In this document: positions 18,596 through 28,012 of the stretch, piece by piece
How the letters are laid out: each line of letters opens with the position of its first letter
Numbering within the stretch: position 1 is the stretch's first letter
Source of the DNA: an uncultured Rivibacter sp.
GTDB taxonomy: Bacteria > Pseudomonadota > Gammaproteobacteria > Burkholderiales > Burkholderiaceae
Reading direction: 5' to 3'
Assembly: GCA_946480925.1 (NCBI GenBank)
Contig: CAMLLU010000025.1
Span: 6,521 to 70,520 of the forward strand
Length of the DNA: 64,000 nt
Notes under the pieces: generated by a model
The model's input: only the letters and a program-made list of their open reading frames with translations
Databases searched by the model: none
What the model was told of the DNA's origin: nothing
Translations under genes and position numbers: made by a program

Positions 18596-18708
18596 GACAA
18601 CGGTGCAGGCTGATGGTGTTGCCTGCGCCCTGAGCACGAACCGTTCCGCGGCGGCCTCTTCAAGACGCGGTGGCTGGAGCCGCCCGCGCCTTGCGGCAAT
18701 ACGTCACG

Positions 18709-19578
18709 CTAGCCGAGCCGCCCGGCGCGAAAGTCCTCCACGGCCTGGAAGATTTCCTCGTGCGTGTTCATCACGAACGGCCCGTACTGAGCAATGGGCT
18801 CGTTCAGCGGCCGCCCGGCAATGAGCAGCGCCTTCGCATCTTCAGTGGCCGACAGCACCACGCCATCGCTGCCCGCCGTGTTGGCGAGGATGGCCATGCG
18901 TTGCGTACCCACCTCGGTGCGTGTTTCGCCGTCGCCTGCGAACACCGTGCCCCGGTACACGTAGACGAAGGCGTTGTGCGAAGCCGGCAGCACCTGCTCG
19001 AAGCGCGAGCCCGCCTTGAAGTGCAGGTCGAGGTAGAGCGGCTGCGTGCCCTCGCGCTGCATCGCGCCTTCCACGCCATGGCTCGCACCGGCGATCACGC
19101 GGGCCGTCACGCCCTCGGGCGTGTCGAACTGCGGGATCTCTTCGCTCGCGATGTCGCGATACCAGGGCTCGCACAGCTTGTCCTTGCCGGGCAGGTTGAG
19201 CCACAGCTGAAAGCCTTCCATCACGCCGTCCTGCTGCTCGGGCATTTCGGAATGCACGAGGCCGCGGCCGGCGGTCATCCACTGCACGCCGCCGTTTTGC
19301 AGCAGGCCTTCGTGGCCCGCGCTGTCCTTGTGGCGCATGCGGCCGGCGATCATGTAGGTCACCGTCTCGAAGCCGCGGTGCGGGTGGTCGGGAAAGCCGG
19401 CACCGTAGTCCTTGGGGTCGTCGCTCGCAAAGTTGTCGAGCATCAGGAAGGGGTCGAGCCGGCGTTGCAGCGGCTGCGTGAGCACCCGTGTGAGCTTCAC
19501 GCCGGCCCCGTCGCGCGTGGGCGCGCCGGTCACCAGGCGCTCGACCCGGCGCGGCCGGTTCACGGTTTCTGTGTTCAT
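18709..19578 (-). CDS. Pirin-family bicupin
   Basis: A 289-residue protein of two cupin domains, the usual pirin size. The metal-binding residues of the first cupin are in PDHPHRGFETVTYMIAGRM (His-x-His, then Glu) and in GRGLVHSEMPE. Bacterial pirins bind Fe and some have quercetin 2,3-dioxygenase activity; others regulate enzymes by contact. The ATG at 19578 precedes the conserved leader, although the frame opens upstream to 19632. The neighbouring azoR gene ends 50 bases upstream on the same strand, so azoR-pirin is probably one operon. Confidence 0.93.
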   Translation of the reverse strand: MNTETVNRPRRVERLVTGAPTRDGAGVKLTRVLTQPLQRRLDPFLMLDNFASDDPKDYGAGFPDHPHRGFETVTYMIAGRMRHKDSAGHEGLLQNGGVQWMTAGRGLVHSEMPEQQDGVMEGFQLWLNLPGKDKLCEPWYRDIASEEIPQFDTPEGVTARVIAGASHGVEGAMQREGTQPLYLDLHFKAGSRFEQVLPASHNAFVYVYRGTVFAGDGETRTEVGTQRMAILANTAGSDGVVLSATEDAKALLIAGRPLNEPIAQYGPFVMNTHEEIFQAVEDFRAGRLG

Positions 19579-19628
19579 GGTGACTCGTGTGCCCTGACTG
19601 GTGGCTTGTGAAAACCGGCCGTCGCCGG

Positions 19629-20243
19629 TCACTGGGTCACCGCGGCGGCGATCTCGCGGCGAGCGCTAGCCACGCCGGCTTCTGCCGCTTCGGGGCCCAT
19701 GTTCAGGCCCTCGGCGTAGATGAACTGCACGTCGGTCATGCCCAGGAATCCGAGCACGGCCTTCAGCCACGGCACCTGGCTGTCGTTGGGCGTGTCGCGA
19801 TACAGGCCGCCGCGGGTGAGCACGGCGTAGACCTTCTTGCCCTTGATCAGGCCTTCGGGGCCCTGCGCGGTATAGCGGAAGGTCACGCCGGCACGGGCGA
19901 TCGCATCGATCCAGTTCTTGAACTGCACCGGCGCGCCGAAGTTGTACATCGGCACGGCCAGCACCAGCACATCGTTCGCCTGCACTTCAGCGATCAGCGT
20001 GTCGTCTTTGGCCACGCGGGCGGCTTGCCCGGTCGTGCGTTGCTCGGCCGGCGTGAACAGCGCGCCGAGGGCGGCTTCGTCGAGCACCGGGTGCGGGTTG
20101 ACCGTGAGGTCACGCACGGTCAGCTGGGCGCCGGGGTTGGCGGCCAACAGGTGCTCGGTCAGCTCGTTGGCCAGGCGGGTGGATTGCGAACCCTGGCCGT
20201 TTTCGTAGCGGCGGGCGCTGGTGTTCAGTTGCAGGATCTTCAT
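19629..20243 (-). CDS. azoR: FMN-dependent NADH-azoreductase / quinone reductase
   Basis: A 204-residue flavodoxin-fold enzyme that reduces quinones and azo dyes with NADH in the cytosol. Family features are [11 protein letters not shown] at the start, [36 protein letters not shown] (the PMYNF-type FMN-binding loop) and [13 protein letters not shown]. The ATG at 20243 matches the family start. It is divergent from a LysR regulator gene 121 bases away, the arrangement typical of a LysR-controlled reductase, and precedes pirin. Confidence 0.93.
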   Translation of the reverse strand: MKILQLNTSARRYENGQGSQSTRLANELTEHLLAANPGAQLTVRDLTVNPHPVLDEAALGALFTPAEQRTTGQAARVAKDDTLIAEVQANDVLVLAVPMYNFGAPVQFKNWIDAIARAGVTFRYTAQGPEGLIKGKKVYAVLTRGGLYRDTPNDSQVPWLKAVLGFLGMTDVQFIYAEGLNMGPEAAEAGVASARREIAAAVTQ

Positions 20244-20323
20244 GACGGGCTCCGGGAGAAGTGGTTGCGATGGAGCCAATGTATTGGTGCCAAATCTGCC
20301 TAAAAAGGTGGTTCAATGGATAA

Positions 20324-20347
20324 GTTCGTTCCACTGGTGGAACAAAC
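20324..20347. promoter_or_regulatory. Palindromic operator candidate between azoR and lysR
   Basis: GTTCGTTCCAC and GTGGAACAAAC form arms of 11 bases around TG with one mismatch; the inner GTTCCAC/GTGGAAC is perfect. It sits in the divergent azoR-lysR intergenic region, 17 bases before the LysR start, and is a natural site for autorepression and azoR control. Confidence 0.55.
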
Positions 20348-20364
20348 TGCTGCGGAGCCCGCGC

Positions 20365-21297
20365 ATGATCGACCCCAACGACCTCGCCCTGTTCGCCCGT
20401 GTGGCCGAGTCCGGCAGCTTCACGCGGGCTGCCGAGCGGTTGAAGCTGCCCAAGTCCACGGTGTCGCGGCGGCTCTCTTCGCTCGAGACGCAGCTTGGCG
20501 AGCGCCTGCTGCAGCGCACGACGCGCAAGCTCACGCTCACCGAGTTCGGCCAGGCGCTGCTCGACCATGCGCGCCAGGTGGTGGCCGAGGTGGACGCGGT
20601 GGCGGCGCTCGCCATGCACCGGCAGGCCCAGCCCAGCGGGCGTTTGCGCGTCACGGCACCGGCCGACTTCGCGCCCGAGGTGATGCCGCGCATGCTGGCC
20701 GAGTTCATCGAGCGCTACCCGGCCATCACGCTCGAGATGGACCTCACGCCGCGGCGGGTGGACCTCGTTGCCGAAGGCTTCGACGTGGCGCTGCGCATGG
20801 GCGCGCTCGCCGACGACAGCCAACTGGCCGCACGCCGGCTGGTGTCGATGACCATGGGGCTGTACGCCTCGCCCGCGCTGCTGGCACGCCAGGGCGAGCC
20901 GGTGTCGCCCGAGGCGCTGCCGCACATGGACGGCCTGCTGGTGCTGTCACGCACCGGCGAGCCCATGCCGTGGACGCTGCAGCGCGGCGAAGAACGCTGG
21001 CTCGGCTTGCCCATGCCGCGCGCGATCATCAACGCGCCGGTGGTGCTGCTCCGGCTCGCCATGCAAGGGTGCGGCATCGTCGCGGTGGCCGAGATGATTG
21101 CCGACCACTACGTGAAGAGCGGCGCGCTGGTGCGCGTGTTGCCGCAGTGGTGCCTGCCGCCGGTGGACGCGTGGGCCGTGTTCCCGGGCCGGCGGCTCAT
21201 GCCCGCGAAGACGCGCGTGTTCATCGACGCGGTGGCGGCCGGCATCGCCGGCGCGTGCGAGGTGGCGGAGCAGCGGCGCCAGGTTGCTGCCGGGTGA
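20365..21297 (+). CDS. LysR-family transcriptional regulator (azoR-divergent)
   Basis: A 310-residue regulator. The winged helix-turn-helix occupies about 5-64 (LALFARVAESGSFTRAAERL, then KSTVSRRLSSLE). The effector-binding domain follows from about 90 (SGRLRVTAPADFAPEVMPRM) and has the CrgA/QseD-like layout. It reads away from azoR-pirin and most likely controls them and itself, sensing quinone or electrophile stress by analogy with related divergent pairs. The ATG at 20365 matches the usual family start (IDPNDL). Confidence 0.9.
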   Translation: MIDPNDLALFARVAESGSFTRAAERLKLPKSTVSRRLSSLETQLGERLLQRTTRKLTLTEFGQALLDHARQVVAEVDAVAALAMHRQAQPSGRLRVTAPADFAPEVMPRMLAEFIERYPAITLEMDLTPRRVDLVAEGFDVALRMGALADDSQLAARRLVSMTMGLYASPALLARQGEPVSPEALPHMDGLLVLSRTGEPMPWTLQRGEERWLGLPMPRAIINAPVVLLRLAMQGCGIVAVAEMIADHYVKSGALVRVLPQWCLPPVDAWAVFPGRRLMPAKTRVFIDAVAAGIAGACEVAEQRRQVAAG

Positions 21298-21439
21298 TGC
21301 CTGCCGGCCGGCGCTGCATCGACGGTTGACGCCGTCATGTGTCAACCTAGCAATACTTCCTCACGCAACTGCACACGAGCGCAAACAGCCCGCAAAGCCA
21401 TGGCTTTGCAATCCCTCCCACTTTTCCGGAGGGATCCCG

Positions 21440-22729
21440 ATGTCGTTCAAGCCGTTCCGGCACCTGGTGGGTGCTCTTTCGTGCGCGGTTGTCGCACTCG
21501 CCGTGGTCGCCTGCGGCGGCAGTGATGACGACGATGGCACCGCTCACCTGCGCGTGGTCAACGCCGCCAGCGAGCTGGCCTCGCTAGACCTCTACACGGG
21601 CAGCGACCGCCGCTTCGCCGGCGTGGAGGCCAAGACCGCGAGCGACTACGTCGACCTCTCGGCAGGCACGTACAACATGCGCGTGTACGCGGCCGACGGC
21701 GACGCCATCCTGCAGTCTGCCGACCGCACGCTGTCGGGCGACGTGTACCAGACGCTCGTGGTCTACGGCCGCGACGGCGCGCTCAAGAGCTCGCTGCTCA
21801 CCGACAACGAATCCGCCCCGACCTCCGGCACGGCCAAGGTGCGGGTGTTCAACACCTCCAGCGAACCCGGCACGCTCGACGTCTACTTCACCAGCAGCAC
21901 GGCCGACCTCGACAGCACGTCGCCCGCGATCAGCGTCGCAGGCGGCTACTTCAGCAGCTACACCGAGATCAACAAGGGCACCTACCGCCTGCGCATCACC
22001 GGCACAGGCGACACCACCGATCTGCGGCTCGACCTCTCGTCCGTCACGCTGGCCGACCAGCAGGTGCTCACGCTCATCCTCACGCCGGGCGACAGCGGCG
22101 TGCTGGTGCATGCACTGGCACTCAACCAGCAAGGCACGATCAACGCGATGGACAACCCCTACTCCCGCCTGCGCGTGGTCTCGTCGGTGGGCGGCAATGC
22201 GCCGGTGTCGGCGGCTGTGGGCGGCACCACGCTGGCCAGTGCCCAACGTTCACCGTCGGTGGGCAGCTATGCGCTGGTGCCGGCCGGCACGCAGGTCTTC
22301 TCTGCCAGCGTGAATGGCACCGCGCTGTCGGACACATCGCTCACCACCACAGCGGGCGCCGACGCCACGCTGCTCTTCTATGGCGACCCCTCGGCGCCGC
22401 AATACACGCTGCTGGCTGACGACAACCGGCCGCCGTCGAGCACCAGCAAGTCCAAGCTGCGGCTCGTGCACGGGGTGGGCGGGCTGGGTTCGGGCATCAC
22501 GCTCACGCTCAACTACGGCGTGGTCGTGGGCGACCTCGCCGAGGCCACCGCATCGACTCCCGTGGCCGTGACCGCCGGCAGCAGCAACACCATCGAGGTG
22601 ACGTCACCGCTCTCGGCCTCGGCACTGTATAGCGGCACCGACCTCACGCTTTCCGCGCAGGGCGTCTACACCATGTTCATGCTCGGCGGCTCCACCACGC
22701 CCACCGGCGTGCTGCGCAAGGACCGCTGA
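21440..22729 (+). CDS. DUF4397-domain surface lipoprotein
   Basis: A 429-residue exported protein. The signal peptide ends in the lipobox VVAC (Cys at about 28), followed by a Gly/Ser/Asp-rich stretch that should keep it out of inner-membrane retention. The mature part holds two or more DUF4397 beta-sandwich repeats, for example AHLRVVNAASELASLDLY and AKVRVFNTSSEPGTLDVY. The function of the family is unknown; an adhesin or envelope role is usually guessed. A strong Shine-Dalgarno GGAGGG precedes the ATG. The 142 bases upstream hold no gene. A hairpin follows the stop. Confidence 0.88.
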   Translation: MSFKPFRHLVGALSCAVVALAVVACGGSDDDDGTAHLRVVNAASELASLDLYTGSDRRFAGVEAKTASDYVDLSAGTYNMRVYAADGDAILQSADRTLSGDVYQTLVVYGRDGALKSSLLTDNESAPTSGTAKVRVFNTSSEPGTLDVYFTSSTADLDSTSPAISVAGGYFSSYTEINKGTYRLRITGTGDTTDLRLDLSSVTLADQQVLTLILTPGDSGVLVHALALNQQGTINAMDNPYSRLRVVSSVGGNAPVSAAVGGTTLASAQRSPSVGSYALVPAGTQVFSASVNGTALSDTSLTTTAGADATLLFYGDPSAPQYTLLADDNRPPSSTSKSKLRLVHGVGGLGSGITLTLNYGVVVGDLAEATASTPVAVTAGSSNTIEVTSPLSASALYSGTDLTLSAQGVYTMFMLGGSTTPTGVLRKDR

Positions 22730-22749
22730 GCACAGCGCACAAAGCAGAA

Positions 22750-22779
22750 GGCCCCGCAGCGCGCATCCGCTGCGGGGCC
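22750..22779. terminator. GC-rich hairpin between convergent genes
   Basis: A 12-bp perfect stem (GGCCCCGCAGCG / CGCTGCGGGGCC) with a six-base loop lies between the two converging lipoprotein genes. No T tract follows, so it may act as a roadblock or 3'-end stabiliser rather than a classic intrinsic terminator. Confidence 0.55.
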
Positions 22780-22806
22780 TCGGGCGTGGTCAGCAACCGT
22801 GACCCG

Positions 22807-23265
22807 TCAGCCGCTCACGATCTGCAGCTGGTTGTCCACACGGCTTACGCCCGAAACGCTGCTGGCCACCTGCTCGGCGCGTTCCTTGTCGGCCATGCTC
22901 TTGACCTCGCCCTTGAGCACCACCGTGCCGGCCTTCGCGTCGACGTTGATGCCCAGCGTCTTGAGATCGGGCTCCTTGATCAGCGCGGCCTTCACCGAAG
23001 CGGTGAGGCTCGCGTCATCCACGGCGGAAGCCATCTTCTCGGTCTGGCGTTCGATCGCCTGGCCGGCCTGTTCGCTCTTCTGCTCGATGGCCTGGCCCGC
23101 CTGTTCGGTGCGCTGTTCCATGCGCGCGGTGGCGTCGTCGATCTTCTGACCGGCAGTACGGTCGTCTTCGCTGTTGCGGTCGCATCCGGCCAGGCCCATC
23201 AGCAAGGCCGCGCTCACGGCGCCCAGGCTCAGCAGGCGCAGGTGCTTGGTGGTGGGTTGAGACAT
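22807..23265 (-). CDS. BON-domain lipoprotein
   Basis: A 152-residue lipoprotein with signal peptide and lipobox LAGC (Cys28). Residues 45-75 form a heptad-like repeat (EQRTEQAGQAIEQKSEQAGQ) likely to be an alpha-helical coiled coil. A BON domain of about 65 residues ends the protein (SVKAALIKEPDLKTLGINVD and VVLKGEVKSMADK). BON domains bind phospholipid at the envelope, as in OsmY and DolP. Osmotic or envelope stress induction is plausible but not shown by the sequence. The 231 bases upstream hold no gene. Confidence 0.9.
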   Translation of the reverse strand: MSQPTTKHLRLLSLGAVSAALLMGLAGCDRNSEDDRTAGQKIDDATARMEQRTEQAGQAIEQKSEQAGQAIERQTEKMASAVDDASLTASVKAALIKEPDLKTLGINVDAKAGTVVLKGEVKSMADKERAEQVASSVSGVSRVDNQLQIVSG

Positions 23266-23496
23266 GTGAACCTCCTAGGTCGAGTGGAATGCCGTTGCGC
23301 GAGCCAGCAACGGCCCGTGCATACCCAAAGTTAGGGCCAAGCGCGACCGCGCGCCGTCGTCCTGCTGCGCGTCGCTTTGTCGGCCTGCGCTGACGCGGCG
23401 CGGGCCCCGGGCAGGCAGAACACGGCAAGGGAACGATGGTTGCCCCGGTGCGCTGCTCGTGTCGGACGACACCAACGGCGTGATCCACCGCGTGAG

Positions 23497-25455
23497 CTAT
23501 CGCGCCTCTTGAGCCGCAGAAGCGGCGGGCACAGCGTTTGCGCAGGCCGGCAGGTGCACGGTGAACGTCGTGCCCCTGCCCTTGGTGCTGTGTACCTCGA
23601 TGCGGCCGCCCATCTGCTCGAGCAGCAGCTTCACCACCACCAGCCCGAGCCCCGTGCCCGGCACGTCGGACGCGAGGCGCTTGAACGGCTGGAACAGCTG
23701 TGCGCGTTCGTTGGCATCCAGCCCGGCGCCCTCGTCGCGCACCCTCACGCCGAATTCGCCATCGCGCTCGTCATGCTCGATCACCAGCGTGCCCCCGCGG
23801 CGGTTGTACTTGCACGCGTTGCTGAGCAGGTTGACGAACACCTGCTCGAGGCGCTGCGCGTCGGCCGTCACGTACAGCGGCTGCGCCGGTAGCCCGTGCA
23901 CCACGTGGATGTCGTAGGCCTGGCGTTCCTTCTCCACCAGCCGCAGCGCGGCATCGACCACCGGTTGCAGCGCCACCGGCTGCAGCGACATCGCGAACTG
24001 GCCCGAGTCGATGCGGGTGATGTCGAGCACGTCTTCCACCAGCCGCAGCAAATGCTCGCCCGCCTCGCCGATGTGCTGCAGGCGTGCACGCTGCGTTGCG
24101 GACAGCGCGTGCACGGCATCGGCCAGCATCAGCTGCGAAAACCCGAGCACCGCGTTGAGCGGCGTGCGCAGCTCATGGCTCAGTCGCGACAGGAACTCGA
24201 TGCGCGCCCGCGCCACGCGCTCGGCGGCGGCCTTGTCGAACGCAAGCTGGCTGTTGAGCACCTCGTCGCTCACGTCGCGCACCACGCCCAGCATGCGCTC
24301 CTGAGGCTGCGGCTCCGTGTCGCGGTGCACCAGGCCGGTCACCTCGATGTGGCGTGTCGCGCCGCCGGGCGGGACGATGCGGTAGCGCTGCTTGAACACT
24401 TCCGCGCTGGCCACGGCCCTCGAGAGCGCGTTGCGCACGATCTCACGGTCGTCCGGGTGCAGCATCGCGCCCAGCTCGGCGCGCATCACGCGCCGCCCCT
24501 CGGGGCGGTGAGCCAGGCCGTACAGCGCCGCGGCGCGCGCATCGAGCAGCACCTCGTCGCTGGCCAGGTCCCATTCGAACAGCCCCAGGCCATCGCTTTC
24601 AGCGGCCAGCGTCCACCGCCGGTGGGCCTGCACCAGCTGCTGCTGTGCCTGCTGGTAGCGCAGCAGGCCGCTGCGCCCGAGAACAAAGCCGGCCAGCGCC
24701 AGCAAGGCGGCAAAGGCCACCGTCGCGCCGGCCAGCAGCCACACCACTGAACGCGACGCCTCGCCCAGCGAAGCCGAGAAGTGGCGTTCCTGCGCGACGA
24801 GGCGTTCTTCCAGTGCGTCGAGCTGCGCCAGTGCCGAGGCACGTTCCCAATCGGTCATCGGCTCGCGGCCGGCCACGCGCTGCCGCAGCTGGGCGCCACG
24901 TTCCACCAGCTCGGCGATCAGCCGGTCGCCTTCGACCCAGGCGCCTATGGCGTCGCGCATCAGCGGCGTGTCGCTGCAGCAGCGGTACAGCCACACCATG
25001 GCCGCCACGTCACCCACGTGGTTGCCCCCGCGCAGGAAGCCGGTGCGAGCGGCCGCCGTGTCGGCCGGCGTGCGCTCGAGCGCTTCACGCGCCTCGCGGT
25101 CGCCCAGCGGTATTTCGAGCGCGGCGACAAACCGTGAGTAAGCCTGCGTCGCCCCGGTGTTCGCATACAGCCGCAGCTGGGCCATCGCGATGCTGCGCTG
25201 CTTGGACCACAGGCTTTCGCCGCCCACGTAGGCCCGCACGCCCGACAGCACGAAAAAGCCGCCCACGCACAGCAGCGCCAGCAAGGCCGTGGCCACCGCG
25301 AACGGCCCCAGCACGCGTGCCAGCGACAGGCGAGGCGCCAGCAAGGGGGCGGGCGCTGCCGCCGCTGCAGGCCGTGCCGAGGCGGCGGGCAAAGCCATGC
25401 GCCCGCTGGCCTGGTGGTCCAGCAGGCTGCTGTTTCCCTGAGTTGCGCTTGTCAC
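23497..25455 (-). CDS. PAS-domain sensor histidine kinase
   Basis: An inner-membrane kinase of about 652 residues. Two membrane helices (about 49-72 and 237-260) bracket a helical periplasmic sensor domain. A PAS domain with LFEWDLASDEVLLDARAAAL and a PAC region follows. The HisKA H-box SRLSHELRTPLNAVLGFSQ is at about 423-441, then an HATPase with NLLSNACKYNRRGG and PGTGLGLVVVKLLLEQMGG. No receiver domain is fused and no response regulator is adjacent, so it is an orphan. The frame extends to 25551, overlapping the divergent neighbour; a GTG at 25455 is preferred, and ATG 25398 is also possible. Confidence 0.85.
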   Translation of the reverse strand: MTSATQGNSSLLDHQASGRMALPAASARPAAAAAPAPLLAPRLSLARVLGPFAVATALLALLCVGGFFVLSGVRAYVGGESLWSKQRSIAMAQLRLYANTGATQAYSRFVAALEIPLGDREAREALERTPADTAAARTGFLRGGNHVGDVAAMVWLYRCCSDTPLMRDAIGAWVEGDRLIAELVERGAQLRQRVAGREPMTDWERASALAQLDALEERLVAQERHFSASLGEASRSVVWLLAGATVAFAALLALAGFVLGRSGLLRYQQAQQQLVQAHRRWTLAAESDGLGLFEWDLASDEVLLDARAAALYGLAHRPEGRRVMRAELGAMLHPDDREIVRNALSRAVASAEVFKQRYRIVPPGGATRHIEVTGLVHRDTEPQPQERMLGVVRDVSDEVLNSQLAFDKAAAERVARARIEFLSRLSHELRTPLNAVLGFSQLMLADAVHALSATQRARLQHIGEAGEHLLRLVEDVLDITRIDSGQFAMSLQPVALQPVVDAALRLVEKERQAYDIHVVHGLPAQPLYVTADAQRLEQVFVNLLSNACKYNRRGGTLVIEHDERDGEFGVRVRDEGAGLDANERAQLFQPFKRLASDVPGTGLGLVVVKLLLEQMGGRIEVHSTKGRGTTFTVHLPACANAVPAASAAQEAR

Positions 25456-25534
25456 TTCAGTTGGGTCTTGTGATGCTACGCAGCGTAGCCAGCTCCCTGC
25501 CGCGCATGTATCAGCAATCGTTACAGTGCACGCC

Positions 25535-26332
25535 ATGGACGCCGTGTTCAAGCTGCCGATCGCTCATCGTCGCCGTTTGCGTGAAATATGGCGCTCCGCC
25601 GGCTGGCCCTGCCAGGACCTGATCGAGGTCGATCTGCTGGCCGCCGGCCTGCTGCAGCGCGTGCAAGATCCCACCGGCCACGAGCGGTTGCGCGTCACCG
25701 ACGCCGGCGTGCAGGTGCTCGCGCATACCCTGCAGAGCAATCGCGGTGCCTTGAACGCGCACGAAACACTGGTGGCCCGCGTGGCGCTCGAAATGCAGCG
25801 TGCCGGGCGCATTGCCTGGCGCGGCCTCAGCCTGCGTGCCCGGGTGGGGCTGCTGGTCGATGGCAGCGACCCTCCCGCGGTGCTGCCGCTCGATCCCGAG
25901 GCGGCCGTACCGGCAATGGCCGGCGACGCGCCGCACCGCTGGGTGATGGCCATGCCCGACGTCTATTCGATCCGCAACACCACCGTCGAAGACTACGTCT
26001 GCCCCATCGTGCACGAGGTGAAGGTGCGCCGGGCCGACCTGCAGAGCGACCTGCGCAACCCCGCCAAGCGCGCCGCCTACCTCGACCTGTGCAGTGAGTG
26101 CTGGTACGTGCTGGCCGAAGGCATTGCCGAGCCCGACGAAGTGCCGCTCGAATGCGGCGTGCTGATCGCGCGGCCGGCCGGCAGCGGCACCGTGCTCGAC
26201 GTGGCCCGCCCCGCCCCGCGCCGCGCGATGCGCCTGCCCTTCGGCGTGTGGCTCGGGCTGGCCAAGGCCACGCCGGTGCCCGCGCCGCTGGACGAGCCGC
26301 AGAGCTGGCTCGGTGACCCCGACGCGCTGTAG
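25535..26332 (+). CDS. MmcB/PD-(D/E)XK-nuclease-like protein
   Basis: A 265-residue cytosolic protein of unknown role. The N-terminal third looks like a winged-helix/MarR-type fold (RRRLREIWRSAGWPCQDL, RLRVTDAGVQVLAHTL). The middle has HEVKVRRADLQSDLRNPAKR followed by LDLCSECWYVLAEGI. This matches the E-x-K core and downstream strand of the MmcB-type PD-(D/E)XK nuclease-like family linked to DNA repair. An upstream aspartate (MPDVYSIRN) fits the remaining active-site acid. It is divergent from the histidine kinase. A helix-turn-helix/nuclease fusion is the reading offered; activity is not certain. Confidence 0.6.
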   Translation: MDAVFKLPIAHRRRLREIWRSAGWPCQDLIEVDLLAAGLLQRVQDPTGHERLRVTDAGVQVLAHTLQSNRGALNAHETLVARVALEMQRAGRIAWRGLSLRARVGLLVDGSDPPAVLPLDPEAAVPAMAGDAPHRWVMAMPDVYSIRNTTVEDYVCPIVHEVKVRRADLQSDLRNPAKRAAYLDLCSECWYVLAEGIAEPDEVPLECGVLIARPAGSGTVLDVARPAPRRAMRLPFGVWLGLAKATPVPAPLDEPQSWLGDPDAL

Positions 26333-26382
26333 CGCAGGCGCACGGGCACACAATGGCCTCACCGCGAACTCCCTGCCGAAGC

Positions 26383-27978
26383 ATGAAGACCTCATGGCTC
26401 GCCCATACGCGCCGTCTCACCCTGACGGTGCTGCTCGCCACAGCGGCGCTCACGTCGCTGCACGCCACGGTGCCCTCCACCGGCGTGGCCTGGCTGCCCG
26501 CCGCGGCCGATGCCGACGTCGAACGCGCCTTCGCTCAGGCGAAGAAGGAACGCAAGCCCGTGCTGCTGTACTGGGGCGCCAAGTGGTGCCCGCCGTGCAA
26601 CCGGCTCAAGGCCACCCTCTTCAACCGGCAGGACTTCATCACCCAGTCGCGTGCCTTCGTCGCCGTGAGCCTCGACGGTGACCAGCCCGGCGCGCAGAAG
26701 CTGGGCGCGCGCTTCAAGGTGAGCGGCTATCCCACGCTGGTGCTGTTCTCGCCGGCCGGTGCCGAGCTCACCCGCCTGCCGGGCGAAGTGGACGCGCCGC
26801 AGGTGATGCAGCTGCTGCAGCTCGGGCTGGCGGGCGGCCGGCCGGTGCAAACGGTGCTGGCCGATGCCCGCGCCGGCAAGCCCGTCAGCCCCAACGAATG
26901 GCGCCTGCTCGCCTTCTATTCCTGGGAAACCGACCAGGAGCGCCTGCTGCCGCGGGCCGGGCTGCAGCAGACGCTCGCCAAGCTCGCGGCCGCCTGCCCG
27001 GGTACCGAAAGCGAAACGGCCACCCGGCTGTGGCTCAAGGCCCTGGCCACCGGCGAAGAAGGCAAGCCCCCGGCCTTCAAGCCCGACGCGGCGTTGCGCG
27101 AGCGCGTGCTCAAGCTGCTGGCCGACCCCGCCGCGGCGCGTGCGCAGATGGACGTGCTGGCCAACAGCGCGCGCGACATCGCACTGGCGCTGGCCACCGG
27201 CGATGCAGCCCAGGACTCCTCGCTGCGCCAGGCCTTCGACGCAGCGCTGCGCCGCTTCGAAGCCGATGCGACGCTGTCGCGAGCCGACCGCATGAGCGCC
27301 AGCATCGCTCGTGTGGAGCTCGCACGCATCGACCTGCCCCGCAAGGAGCTGCACCCCAGGTTGCCCGAGCCGCTGCTGGCCGACGTGCGCGCCCAGGCGG
27401 CCCGGGCGGACCGCGAGATCACCGACGGCTACGAACGCCAGGCCGTCATCACCGACGCCGGCTACCTGCTCGGCCGCGCCGGGCTGTGGGACGAGTCCGA
27501 TGCCTTGCTCAAGGCCGGCATCGCGCGCAGCCATTCGCCCTACTACCTGATGAGCCAGCTCGGTGGCAACGCCCGCAAGCTCGGCAAGAAGGACGAGGCG
27601 CTGCGCTGGTACGAAGAGGCGTTCAACAAGAGCGAAGGCCCGGCCACCCGGCTGCAATGGGGAGCGGGCTATCTGGACGCGCTGGTGGAGTTGGCACCGC
27701 AAGACGGCCAGCGCATCGAGCGCACCGCCGGTCAGCTGTTCGCCGAAGCCGGCAAGCAGGAAGGCGCCTTCTACGAACGCAACGTCAAGGCGCTGCAGCG
27801 CGCGGGCAAGAAGCTCGTGAGCTGGAATGCCGACGGCAGCCGCGTCGCGAGCCTCAAGCGCCTGCAAGGCCAGCTCGATGCGGTGTGCCGCAAGCTCGGC
27901 AAGGCCGACCCGCAACGCGCCACCTGCGAAGGGCTGCTCAAGCCGGAAAAGGCGGCTTCGAAAGGTGCCAACGCATGA
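26383..27978 (+). CDS. Exported thioredoxin-fold protein with long helical C-terminus
   Basis: A 531-residue protein with a signal peptide (about 1-30), so it should act in the periplasm. The thioredoxin-like domain (about 45-155) has the redox motif WCPPC (Cys near 69 and 72) and the cis-Pro strand VSGYPTLVLFSPAG. The remaining 370 residues are alpha-helical and look like TPR/solenoid repeats (NARKLGKKDEALRWYEEAFN). This layout resembles DUF255/DsbD-gamma-like thioredoxins. It may reduce or isomerise periplasmic disulfides, with the solenoid binding a partner. The MaoC gene follows 34 bases after the stop. Confidence 0.8.
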   Translation: MKTSWLAHTRRLTLTVLLATAALTSLHATVPSTGVAWLPAAADADVERAFAQAKKERKPVLLYWGAKWCPPCNRLKATLFNRQDFITQSRAFVAVSLDGDQPGAQKLGARFKVSGYPTLVLFSPAGAELTRLPGEVDAPQVMQLLQLGLAGGRPVQTVLADARAGKPVSPNEWRLLAFYSWETDQERLLPRAGLQQTLAKLAAACPGTESETATRLWLKALATGEEGKPPAFKPDAALRERVLKLLADPAAARAQMDVLANSARDIALALATGDAAQDSSLRQAFDAALRRFEADATLSRADRMSASIARVELARIDLPRKELHPRLPEPLLADVRAQAARADREITDGYERQAVITDAGYLLGRAGLWDESDALLKAGIARSHSPYYLMSQLGGNARKLGKKDEALRWYEEAFNKSEGPATRLQWGAGYLDALVELAPQDGQRIERTAGQLFAEAGKQEGAFYERNVKALQRAGKKLVSWNADGSRVASLKRLQGQLDAVCRKLGKADPQRATCEGLLKPEKAASKGANA

Positions 27979-28012
27979 GCGCTCCCGTACGGCCGCTCCG
28001 AAGGGTGCGCCC

